A stretch of DNA of 64,000 nucleotides from Aldehydirespirator sp965221215 (GTDB taxonomy: Bacteria; Actinomycetota; Acidimicrobiia; Acidimicrobiales; Aldehydirespiratoraceae), in the NCBI GenBank assembly GCA_965221215.1, contig OZ244872.1, positions 1,674,001 to 1,738,000 of the forward strand, written 5' to 3'. The notes beneath the pieces were generated by a model. The model saw only the letters and a list, made by a program, of their open reading frames with translations, did no database searches and was not told the DNA's origin. Made by a program: the position numbers and the translations under genes. Shown here in pieces: positions 16,931 through 26,500 of the stretch. Position 1 is the stretch's first letter. Each line of letters opens with the position of its first letter.

Positions 16931-19273
16931 ATGGCTGTGTTTGCTAGTACCCCGGTGGAGTTGGTCGAAGGCGTCTACGCCACTTTGGACGAGCGGGTGG
17001 GGCGGGCCCGGCGACGTTTCGGGCGGCCGCTGACGCTGGCCGAGAAGATCCTGGTCAACCATCTCGACCCCTCCGTGACCGGGGTGCCCGAGCGGGGCGT
17101 GTCGTATGTGGACCTGCGGCCCGACCGGGTGGCCATGCAGGACGCCACCGCCCAGATGGCCTGGCTGCAGTTCATGACCGCCGGGCTCGACGAGGTGCAG
17201 GTGCCCACCACCACCCACTGCGACCACCTCATCACCGCCCGCCGTGACGCCCGGCGCGACCTGCTGGCCGCGCTGGAGGGCAACGACGAGGTGTACGAGT
17301 TCCTGCGCAGCGTGTCGGCCCGCTACGGCGCAGGGTTCTGGAAGCCCGGATCGGGCATCATCCACCAGGTCGTGCTGGAGAACTACGCCTTCTGCGGCGG
17401 AATGATGATCGGCACCGACAGCCACACCCCCAACGCGGGCGGGCTGGCCATGGTGGCGGTGGGCGTGGGCGGCGCCGACGCGGTCGACGTGATGACCGGA
17501 TTCCCGTGGAACGTGCGCTGGCCCGAGCTGATCGGCGTGCGCCTCACCGGCGCCCTCAGCGGCTGGTCGTCGCCCAAGGACGTGATCCTCAAGGTGGCCG
17601 ACATCCTCACCGCGGCCGGCGGCACCGGCGCCATCGTGGAGTACTTCGGGCCGGGGGCCCGCTCGCTCAGCGCCACCGGCAAGGCCACCATCTGCAACAT
17701 GGGCGCCGAGATCGGGGCCACAACCTCGATCTTCGACTACGACGAGTCGATGGGCCGCTACCTGCGGGCCACCGGCCGCGCCGACGCCGCCAATGCGGCC
17801 GACAGCGTCGCCCACCACCTGCGCGGCGACCCCGACACCGAGGCCGACCCCGAGCGCTTCTACGACCGAGTGGTGGAGATCGACCTCGACACCCTCGGAC
17901 CCCACATCAACGGCCCCCACACCCCGGATCTGGCCCGGGAGGTGGCCGACCTCGGCGAGGAGGCCCGGCAGAACCAGTGGCCGCTGGAGATCAGCGCCGC
18001 CCTCATCGGCAGCTGCACCAACTCGTCGTACGAGGACATCACCCGGGCCGCCTCCATCGCCCGCGACGCGGCCGGCAAGGGCCTGCGGGCCCGCACCCGG
18101 CTGCTGGTGACCCCCGGCTCCGAGCAGATCCGCTCCACCATCGTGCGCGACGGCCTGATGGACGACTTCGAGGCCCTCGGGGCGACGGTGCTGGCCAACG
18201 CCTGCGGACCCTGCATCGGCCAGTGGGACCGCTCCGACGAGGAGGGCCACACGCCGGGGCAGCCCAACGTGATCGTCACCTCCTACAATCGCAACTTCCC
18301 CAAGCGCAACGACGGCGACCCGGCCACCCTGGCCTTCGTGACCTCCCCAGAGACCGTGATTGCGCTGGCGTTGGCCGGCACCGTCGACTTCGACCCGATC
18401 GCCGGCACCCTCACCAACGACGACGGCGAGCCGGTGGCGCTGGCCGAGCCATCGGGGGTGGAGCTTCCCCCCGACGGGTTCGATCCCGGTGCCGACACCT
18501 TCGAGCCCCCGCCCGCCGACGGCACGGCCACAGAGGTCCGGGTGTCGCCGCACTCCGAGCGGCTGCAGGTGCTGGCGCCCTTCGCGGCCTGGGACGGCCG
18601 CGACTACGAGGATCTTCCCATCATCGCCAAGGCCAAGGGCAAGTGCACCACCGACCACATCTCCGCGGCCGGTCCCTGGCTGCGCTACCGGGGCCACCTG
18701 GAGAACATCTCAGGCAACCTGTACCTGGGGGTGGTCAACGGGTTCGGCGGCAACGCGTTCGGCGACAACGGAGCGACCGGCGCCCCCGGCAGCGACGGCT
18801 ACGAGACCGGCCACGGCAAGAACCAGATCACCGGCGAGATCCAGCCCCTGCCCGACATCGCCCGCGAATACCACCAAGCCGGCCTGCGCTGGGTGTTCAT
18901 CGGCGACTCCAACACCGGCGAGGGATCGAGCCGGGAGCACGCCGCCATGGAGCCCCGGTTCCGGGGCTGCGCCGTGGTCCTGTCCCGCAGCTTCGCCCGC
19001 ATCCACGAGACCAACCTCAAGAAGCAGGGCGTGCTGGCGCTGACCTTCGCCGATCCGGCCGACTACGAGCGCATCGGCGAGGACGACCGGATCGCGGTGC
19101 GGGGCCTGGCCGGCCTGGCACCGGGCCAGCCGGTGAAGGTGGAAGTCACCGCGCCCGGCGGCGCCACCTGGGCCTTCGAGGCTCGCCACACCCTCAGCGA
19201 CGAGCAGATCGAGTGGTTCCGAGCCGGCAGCGCGCTGAACATCATCCGCAGCCGCGCCAGCCAACCGTCCTGA
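16931..19273 (+). CDS. acn: aconitate hydratase, mitochondrial type
   Basis: A 780-residue aconitase converting citrate to isocitrate in the TCA cycle. The three [4Fe-4S] cysteines are in SCTNSSYED (about residue 361) and ACGPCIGQW (about 424 and 427). The fourth, swivel domain with GDSNTGEGSSREHAA follows near residue 660. The length and the short linker match the mitochondrial-type enzyme rather than the roughly 900-residue IRP1/AcnA type found in most actinomycetes; that subtype call rests on length and motif context. ATG at 16931 preferred to the TTG one codon earlier. It leads a cluster with a carboxyltransferase and citrate synthase. Confidence 0.95.
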   Translation: MAVFASTPVELVEGVYATLDERVGRARRRFGRPLTLAEKILVNHLDPSVTGVPERGVSYVDLRPDRVAMQDATAQMAWLQFMTAGLDEVQVPTTTHCDHLITARRDARRDLLAALEGNDEVYEFLRSVSARYGAGFWKPGSGIIHQVVLENYAFCGGMMIGTDSHTPNAGGLAMVAVGVGGADAVDVMTGFPWNVRWPELIGVRLTGALSGWSSPKDVILKVADILTAAGGTGAIVEYFGPGARSLSATGKATICNMGAEIGATTSIFDYDESMGRYLRATGRADAANAADSVAHHLRGDPDTEADPERFYDRVVEIDLDTLGPHINGPHTPDLAREVADLGEEARQNQWPLEISAALIGSCTNSSYEDITRAASIARDAAGKGLRARTRLLVTPGSEQIRSTIVRDGLMDDFEALGATVLANACGPCIGQWDRSDEEGHTPGQPNVIVTSYNRNFPKRNDGDPATLAFVTSPETVIALALAGTVDFDPIAGTLTNDDGEPVALAEPSGVELPPDGFDPGADTFEPPPADGTATEVRVSPHSERLQVLAPFAAWDGRDYEDLPIIAKAKGKCTTDHISAAGPWLRYRGHLENISGNLYLGVVNGFGGNAFGDNGATGAPGSDGYETGHGKNQITGEIQPLPDIAREYHQAGLRWVFIGDSNTGEGSSREHAAMEPRFRGCAVVLSRSFARIHETNLKKQGVLALTFADPADYERIGEDDRIAVRGLAGLAPGQPVKVEVTAPGGATWAFEARHTLSDEQIEWFRAGSALNIIRSRASQPS

Positions 19274-19332
19274 ATCCGGCCACCGGCACCAGCCGCCGCC
19301 TCTGACCGGCGTTCGGGGCGCGACTGCCTACT

Positions 19333-20709
<1,377 letters not shown>

Positions 20710-20720
20710 TCTGTTCTGCG

Positions 20721-21986
20721 ATGGAGGAGAGCGTCACCCTCACCGACAACCGCACGGGTCGCTCCATCGAGATTCCCATTGTCAACGGCGGCGTCGATGC
20801 GGGGGCCTGGCGCAAGCTCCTCGGCGGGATCTGGTTCCACGATCCCGGCATGGCCACCACCGCGGTCACCTCCAGCGCGGTGGCCGAGATCGACGGCGAG
20901 GCCGGCATTCTGCGCTACCGGGGCTACCCCATCGAGCAACTGGCCGAGCGCAGCACCTTCCCGGAGGTCGCCTACCTGCTGGTGTACGGGGAACTGCCGA
21001 CCCAAGCCCAGCTCGACGAGTGGACCTTCGAGATAACCCGCCACACGTTCATCCACGAGAATTTCCGCAAGCGCATCTTCGACGCCTTCCACTACGACGC
21101 CCACCCGATGGGGCTGCTGGTGTCGGGGGTGGCCGGTCTGTCGACCTTCTATCCCGAGGCCAAGGACATCTTCGATCCCGACAACCGCCGGGCCCAGATC
21201 GTGCGGCTGATCGCCAAGATGCCCACCCTGGCCGCGGCGGCCTACCGGTTCTCGCGGGGCCTGCCGTTCCAATTCCCCGAGAACGCCGACGACTACCCCA
21301 CCCGCTTCTTGAAGATGATGTTCGACGTCGGCGGCGACTACGAGCCCGATCCGCCGCTGGTGCAGGCCATGCGGGTGCTGTTCATCCTGCACGCCGACCA
21401 TGGCCAGAACTGCTCCACCACCGCTGCCCGGGTGGTGGGGTCGAGCCACGCCGACCCCTACACCGCCATCGCGGCCGGCTGCGCCGCCCTCTACGGGCCG
21501 CTGCACGGCGGGGCGAACGAGTCCGTGATCGACATGTTGACCCAGATCGGCTCCTACGACGAGGTGGACGCCTTCATCGCCGAAGTCAAGCGGGGCGGGC
21601 GCCGCCTGATGGGCTTCGGTCACCGGGTGTACAAGAACTACGACCCGAGGGCGATGATCATCAAGGCGGCCGCCCACGACGTGTTCCAGGTGATCGGCAA
21701 GAACCCGCTGCTCGACATCGCCCTGAAGCTCGAGGAGGTCGCACTGGCCGACGACTACTTCGTGAGCCGGCGCCTGTACCCGAATGTGGACTTCTACTCG
21801 GGCCTGATCTACCAGGCGCTGGGCTTTCCCACGAACATGTTCACCGTGCTGTTCGCCATCGGCCGCACACCGGGCTGGCTGGCCCACTGGAACGAGATGA
21901 CCGAGCAGAAGTCCCGCATCTACCGGCCCCGCCAGATCTATACCGGCGCCCCCAAGCGCGACTACGTCGCAATGAAGGACCGCTAG
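20721..21986 (+). CDS. gltA: citrate synthase
   Basis: A 421-residue type II citrate synthase condensing acetyl-CoA and oxaloacetate. The active-site segments are visible: LHADHGQNCSTT, YGPLHGGANE and GFGHRVYKNYDPRA, plus the aspartate region DFYSGLIYQALGFP. Length is normal. Eleven bases separate it from the carboxyltransferase gene, so the two are surely co-transcribed; aconitase, the next enzyme in the cycle, is the first gene of the set. Confidence 0.96.
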   Translation: MEESVTLTDNRTGRSIEIPIVNGGVDAGAWRKLLGGIWFHDPGMATTAVTSSAVAEIDGEAGILRYRGYPIEQLAERSTFPEVAYLLVYGELPTQAQLDEWTFEITRHTFIHENFRKRIFDAFHYDAHPMGLLVSGVAGLSTFYPEAKDIFDPDNRRAQIVRLIAKMPTLAAAAYRFSRGLPFQFPENADDYPTRFLKMMFDVGGDYEPDPPLVQAMRVLFILHADHGQNCSTTAARVVGSSHADPYTAIAAGCAALYGPLHGGANESVIDMLTQIGSYDEVDAFIAEVKRGGRRLMGFGHRVYKNYDPRAMIIKAAAHDVFQVIGKNPLLDIALKLEEVALADDYFVSRRLYPNVDFYSGLIYQALGFPTNMFTVLFAIGRTPGWLAHWNEMTEQKSRIYRPRQIYTGAPKRDYVAMKDR

Positions 21987-22039
21987 CCGAACCTCCAGCC
22001 GGGATGCGTCCCGCGAGCACGATCCAGCCGGTCGTCCAG

Positions 22040-23023
22040 CTAGGCGGGATTCACGTCGAGGACGATCTTTCCGGCGTTCAGGTTGGCCTCCATGCGCTCG
22101 TGAGCGGCGGGCGCGTCTTCGAGCTGGAAGCGGCTGTCGATCACCGGCGCCATCGTCCCGGCCGCCACATGAGGCAGCATCTCGGCCGCGAACTGGCGGG
22201 TGACGGCGATCTTCTCCTCGATGGGCCGGGCCCGCAGGGTGGTGCCGATCAGGGCGGCCCGCTTGGCCATCAGCGCAGCCGGGTTGAACGGCACCGGGGC
22301 GCCGGCCATGGTGGCGACCTGGAGGATGCGCCCGTTGGTGCGCAGGCACGACACGTTGCGGGGCAGGTAGTCGCCGCCGATCACGTCGAGGACCACGTCC
22401 ACGCCGGTGCCGCCGGTGGCCGAGGCGACGGCGTCGGTGAAGTCCTCGGAGGCGTAGTCGATCACTGCGTCCGCGCCGAGCGCCTCGCAGACATGATGCT
22501 TGCCCGCCGAGGCGGTGACGGCGATGCGGGCCCCCATGGCCTTGGCGATCTGGATGGCGGCGGTGCCCACGCCGGAGGCGCCGGCATGTACCAGCGCCCA
22601 CCGCCCGGTGGTGAGCCCGCCCTGGCGCACCAGCGCGTCCCAGGCGGTGATGTACACCTCGCAGAAGGCGCCGGCCGCGTCCAACCCGAGAGCGTCGGGC
22701 ACGGACATGGCCTGGCGCTCGTGCACTGCGACTCGCTCGGCGTAGCCGCCGCCGCCCACGATCCCCATGACCGGGTCGCCGACGGCGTGCTCGACCACCC
22801 GCTCGCCGACGGCCGCCACCCGCCCCGCAAACTCGAGGCCCGGGATCTCGTGGTCGGCCGGCGGGCCGGGGTACAGTCCCCGCCGCTGCAGCGTGTCGGC
22901 CCGATTGAGAGCCGAGGTCACCACGTCGACGAGCACCTCCTCGGGGCCAACCGCGGGCTCGGGCACGTCCTGAACCTGCAATACCTCGGGCCCGCCGTGG
23001 GCAGTGATGACTACGGCTCGCAT
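22040..23023 (-). CDS. NAD(P)H:quinone oxidoreductase, zinc-independent MDR family
   Basis: A 327-residue medium-chain dehydrogenase/reductase of the PIG3/QOR branch. It lacks the structural-zinc cysteines of alcohol dehydrogenases and has the coenzyme loop GASGVGTAAIQIAK (about residues 148-161), with the N-terminal NRADTLQRRGLYPGPP typical of quinone reductase-like proteins. It probably reduces quinones or enones with NADPH. ATG at 23023 has a fair ribosome site (GGAGACC). Upstream on the same strand, 12 bases away, a frame without a normal start ends, and before that lies the chorismate mutase gene. Confidence 0.93.
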   Translation of the reverse strand: MRAVVITAHGGPEVLQVQDVPEPAVGPEEVLVDVVTSALNRADTLQRRGLYPGPPADHEIPGLEFAGRVAAVGERVVEHAVGDPVMGIVGGGGYAERVAVHERQAMSVPDALGLDAAGAFCEVYITAWDALVRQGGLTTGRWALVHAGASGVGTAAIQIAKAMGARIAVTASAGKHHVCEALGADAVIDYASEDFTDAVASATGGTGVDVVLDVIGGDYLPRNVSCLRTNGRILQVATMAGAPVPFNPAALMAKRAALIGTTLRARPIEEKIAVTRQFAAEMLPHVAAGTMAPVIDSRFQLEDAPAAHERMEANLNAGKIVLDVNPA

Positions 23024-23035
23024 GGTGGTCTCCGA

Positions 23036-23254
23036 TCAGGCTGTGTACTGGTGGTCTGCGTACTGGTGGTGCAGGCGCACCGAGGCCAGGTAGGGAAACA
23101 GGGCGGGGACGTCACCGGCGCGGTTTCGCGGCTTCATCGACTCCCAGAAGTCGAGGGTGGCGATCTCGGGATGGTGCTCGGCGATCCGGCCCAGTGCCTC
23201 GGACTTGCCCCGGCGGGCTGGTCCCGACCACAGCCGGCGCGCCTCAGCTATCCG
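23036..23254 (-). pseudogene. open frame without a start codon, possible gene remnant
   Basis: An open frame of about 72 codons ends with TGA at 23036-23038. Its codon use looks coding (ALGRIAEHHPEIATLDFW, then VPALFPYLASVRLHH), and it lies between two co-oriented genes. But between the preceding in-frame stop (inside the chorismate mutase gene) and the plausible coding part there is no ATG, GTG or TTG. It may be the 3' end of a decayed gene, start at a CTG, or need a frameshift. I do not recognise the family. Confidence 0.3.
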
Positions 23255-23549
23255 CGGCGTCGCTGCGAGCCATCTCGTGCTCGCGTCTCACCTCGGCGAA
23301 CACGATCCGCAGGAACCTCTCGCTGAAGGAGGGGGCCAGGTCGACAGAGACGGCCACCTCCCGCAGTCGGACGATCTGCTCCGCCTCGCGCTCGGGGTCC
23401 GCAGCCGGCAGCCCGACTCGGGCCTTGTAGATCCCGACCTGCCTGGTGATCTTGAACCTCTCGCCGAGCAGCATCACCAGCGAGGCGTCGATGTTGTCGA
23501 TGCTCGCCCGGTAGCCGGCCAGCGTCTCGTCTCCCGCACCCGCACTCAC
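23244..23549 (-). CDS. chorismate mutase, AroQ class
   Basis: A 101-residue all-helical chorismate mutase that rearranges chorismate to prephenate for Phe/Tyr synthesis. The pattern is typical: YRASIDNIDASLVMLLGERF (active-site Arg and Asp), then a Lys in VGIYKARVGLP, DPEREAEQIVRLRE (catalytic Arg/Glu region) and a C-terminal helix. Length is that of a free-standing domain. GTG at 23549 is chosen; frames further upstream are low-complexity. It may be co-transcribed with the quinone reductase downstream. Confidence 0.88.
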   Translation of the reverse strand: MSAGAGDETLAGYRASIDNIDASLVMLLGERFKITRQVGIYKARVGLPAADPEREAEQIVRLREVAVSVDLAPSFSERFLRIVFAEVRREHEMARSDAADS

Positions 23550-23589
23550 AGCCGGCCAAGTTATCGCGAGCGAGCCGACGACGGCCCCT

Positions 23590-25128
23590 CTAGGCGACGG
23601 TGAACAGCGGCTCAGGCTCTGCTGGACGCCGGTTGCCCTCACTATCCGGCGCCCCGACCTGAGCATTGTCCTGGGCCGTCGCTGTGTTGGGCAGTCGAGC
23701 GGCCCGGCGCGGGCGCTGATGCGGGGATCCGCGGACGGGTGGTGGGTCGGGTGCATGGGCGGGGCCGTGGCGGATGCGCTCCGGTGGTGCGATGGTGTAC
23801 AGGCCTCGCCCGTCGGGCACTTCCCGCCAGCCATGGTGATGCACCTTCTGGTGGCACACCCAACACAGCAGCATCATGTTGTCGATATCGGTCCGCCCTC
23901 CTCGTGACACCGGCTCTCTGTGATGGCCATCGCAGATCCACATGTCAGCGCCACAGCCCCCGCAAGCTCCATAGAGTGCCCTCAACGCATTCATCTGGGC
24001 CTTGGTGGCCAACCGCTTGGCGTGTCCGTGCCACAGCGGCACGCCCCTGTGGCTGAACACCACCCCCGTGATGCGCGCGTTGCAGAAATGCTCCTCGAGC
24101 ACGCTCGGGGGGATGACCCCGCCCCCAGCGACCTCAGCGAAGGCGTCGGTGCCGTCGGCACTGAGATGTTGCACGATGGTGATGTCAGCCGACACCCGGC
24201 CACACCCGCACCCGCCACCGGCCCCGTTGCCAGCCTTGCCCGAGTTGCCGACTCGGTTGGCACCACCCACGGCGCCCGCGTTGCCGTACCCGTCGCCGAC
24301 GCTGTTGGCGCCATCAGCGTTGCCGGCGTCGCTGATCTCGTTGGCACCACCCACGGCGCAGCCATTGTCGGCGTCGGCGATGTTGTTGCCAGCGCTGGCC
24401 GCTCTGGTGTAGATGCTGCCGTGTGAGGTGAGAGTGTCGAGCGCGTCGGCCATGCGCTGGTCGAGGCTGCGCTTTTCACCCCCGGAACTTTGGAGGTCCA
24501 AGCGGCGTAGTCGCTCAGCCTCCTGCACGAACCGCTTGTGCACCTTGGCACCGTTCACCGGGTCCAACTCGCCCCGCAGGTGCACCATTCCGTCGTCTCC
24601 GTCCCAGAAGCTCAACCGCCGGCGAGCCCGCTGACGCCGATACTCGCCCTCGCCGCCGTCGTCCTGACGCTTCACCGTCCAGCGGCTGGCCTCCCTCACG
24701 AACTGATCAGGAGACAACTGAGCAGCCTTCTCCAACAACTCGGCGTCGCCGTCGACCTGGGCCGCACTCGTCCTGCCAGACGCCCTCGCCAGCGTCTTGG
24801 CGTTGGCAACGGAGATGCGGCCGGTCTCCACCGCGTCGCGGGCCGCAGGCATGTCCTGGAGCTTCTCCACAGTCTTGACCTGGCTGGCCGCATCTCGCTT
24901 CGACAACCCCGCAGACTGCGCCAACACCCCCACACCGCCGTCGCCGTGGCGCTCCCGCCGAGCCAACCCCGCAGCCGCATCGGTCTGCAACACGGCCAAC
25001 TGCCCTCCGAAGGTCTTGCACTCCCCCAGCAGTGCCCGCAGATCCGAAGTCGGCGTGTCCGCATCGTTGACCAACCGGACCAGCTCCGCCAGTCCCGCCC
25101 GCACTCGCCGTGCCGTGTCCATAACCAT
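23590..25128 (-). CDS. DUF222 / HNH endonuclease family protein (13E12-like)
   Basis: A 512-residue member of the actinobacterial DUF222-HNH family, usually found in multiple copies per genome and suspected to be homing-type or mobile-associated nucleases. DUF222 spans about residues 20-230 and an HNH domain lies near residues 395-440: CGGCGADMWICDGHH, then SRGGRTDIDNMMLLCWVCH, with zinc-ligand CxxC pairs and the catalytic His. Between them (residues about 240-305; bases near 24205-24405) is a low-complexity Gly/Asn/Ala insert with repeated AVGGAN. The C-terminal 70 residues are Pro/Arg-rich. ATG at 25128; a second ATG two codons on is equally possible. Confidence 0.85.
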   Translation of the reverse strand: MVMDTARRVRAGLAELVRLVNDADTPTSDLRALLGECKTFGGQLAVLQTDAAAGLARRERHGDGGVGVLAQSAGLSKRDAASQVKTVEKLQDMPAARDAVETGRISVANAKTLARASGRTSAAQVDGDAELLEKAAQLSPDQFVREASRWTVKRQDDGGEGEYRRQRARRRLSFWDGDDGMVHLRGELDPVNGAKVHKRFVQEAERLRRLDLQSSGGEKRSLDQRMADALDTLTSHGSIYTRAASAGNNIADADNGCAVGGANEISDAGNADGANSVGDGYGNAGAVGGANRVGNSGKAGNGAGGGCGCGRVSADITIVQHLSADGTDAFAEVAGGGVIPPSVLEEHFCNARITGVVFSHRGVPLWHGHAKRLATKAQMNALRALYGACGGCGADMWICDGHHREPVSRGGRTDIDNMMLLCWVCHQKVHHHGWREVPDGRGLYTIAPPERIRHGPAHAPDPPPVRGSPHQRPRRAARLPNTATAQDNAQVGAPDSEGNRRPAEPEPLFTVA

Positions 25129-25252
25129 GCGAACATCTTGCCAGAGGGGTGTGACATCTATCAGCTATATCCAAGATTATCTGAGTTAAATCAATATGTT
25201 TCAGAGCTGGCGCCCTCCGCAAGCGCAACATAGAGACGACGAACGTACCAGC

Positions 25253-25324
25253 CGCCCAGCGACGGCTGGAACCCCCGAGTCTGCTCAAGCAGCTTGCGCC
25301 GTACCGAGAGCTTCAGCGCGCAAC
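25253..25324 (-). repeat. direct repeat at the McrBC locus, intact mcrC end
   Basis: About 72 bases, spanning the last codons of mcrC and its downstream flank, recur with a few changes at 28958-29031 in the same orientation. The best-conserved part is CCGTACCGAGAGCTTCAGCG. Confidence 0.75.
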
Positions 25325-26484
25325 AAGTAGACACGTTGCGCCAAATGGTCGATAGTCGTATGAAGGTTCTCGATCGAGCCGGCGAGGTCAAGGGCGAAGA
25401 TCTCCAACCGTTTGCCCGTGTGGCGCACCTCATGCTCGACCGCGTCAGCCTCGCCCTTGGCGTAGACCAGCAGCCCGCCGGGGAGATCGAGAGCGGTGGC
25501 GTAGGCGAGGATCTGGTAGAGATCCGCGTTGGGGACACGCTCGTACCAAACACGCTTGTACTTGGCGTCACCGACGAAGACGCATTGGCGACCCTCCCAC
25601 CAAGTGAAGTCGGGCTTGAGATCGATGCGGTCTCGCTCATCGAGAGTGATGGCCCGTCGGGCAAGGCTGGCATCGGAGCAGAACGTGCGCTCGGAAGCGC
25701 CCAGCGACTCCCGCAGCGCCCGTGTGACGAACCCCTGGAACACATCGTTCATGTTGATCAGGAAGCCAGAGGCCCGGGTCTCGCCACGCTCCAGTTCCAG
25801 GGCCTGATATCGCAGGATCAACCGTGAGAGCGACACCACCTCCCGGTAGTGCTCGTTGAGCCGGTCGAACATCACCTCCGGCACGTCCTGCGGGGGGAAC
25901 CGAACAGACGTGACGTTGGCGAGCGTTGCACTCATCCACCGGAGCCCGTCCCGCGAGCGCGAGTCTTCAAGGCGCCCTCGACCAAGAAGCTCAGCCGCGG
26001 CCTTCACCAGACGATTCGCCAGAATGTCGTCAGTGAACTCGTCGTAGGTGACCTCAACTGGCACTAGCAGGTCGAACCTTCGCCTGAGCTGTTCTGCCAT
26101 ATCGATCCGGCCACGGACGGTCCGCAGCGCGTCCTGCTCGGTGCGATACCCGTGCAGCAATCCGCGCGCAAATGCTCTGCGAGCGGCGGCGGTCAGAGCG
26201 AGCGCCAATGCCTCCACCAGTGTCGGCTCTGACGTGAAGTCGAAGCGCTGTTCGTTGGGCTTGTAGGCCCCCATCGCGTAGGAGGCCAGGTAGATCACAC
26301 GTGAGATGTCGAGCTTCGGACGCACGGCAACGGAAAGATCGGTGAACTCCAAGGCGCCGATCACTGCTTCGGGCCGCAGGGTGTAGAGGTCGCTCTCGCC
26401 TTCCACCGCCTGGATCGTGAGGGACGGCAGTGCTCGCTTGAGCGTGTCGCGCTCGGTGACGCTCACCCGTAGTGGCTCGCTCAT
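25285..26484 (-). CDS. mcrC: McrC-family nuclease subunit of a modification-dependent restriction system
   Basis: A 399-residue McrC: the partner that docks on the McrB GTPase ring and supplies the nuclease. The C-terminal PD-(D/E)xK motif is visible as DLKPDFTWW followed by FVGDAKYKR (about residue 305), with a conserved Gln/Tyr helix (DLYQILAYATAL) after it. The N-terminal part has the family's beta-rich docking domain. ATG at 26484 chosen because CAGGAG lies six bases upstream in the 16-base gap after mcrB; a longer frame would overlap mcrB by 44 bases. Its last codons are duplicated at 29.0 kb. Confidence 0.93.
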   Translation of the reverse strand: MSEPLRVSVTERDTLKRALPSLTIQAVEGESDLYTLRPEAVIGALEFTDLSVAVRPKLDISRVIYLASYAMGAYKPNEQRFDFTSEPTLVEALALALTAAARRAFARGLLHGYRTEQDALRTVRGRIDMAEQLRRRFDLLVPVEVTYDEFTDDILANRLVKAAAELLGRGRLEDSRSRDGLRWMSATLANVTSVRFPPQDVPEVMFDRLNEHYREVVSLSRLILRYQALELERGETRASGFLINMNDVFQGFVTRALRESLGASERTFCSDASLARRAITLDERDRIDLKPDFTWWEGRQCVFVGDAKYKRVWYERVPNADLYQILAYATALDLPGGLLVYAKGEADAVEHEVRHTGKRLEIFALDLAGSIENLHTTIDHLAQRVYLLRAEALGTAQAA

Positions 26485-26500
26485 GCGATACTCCTGCAGC

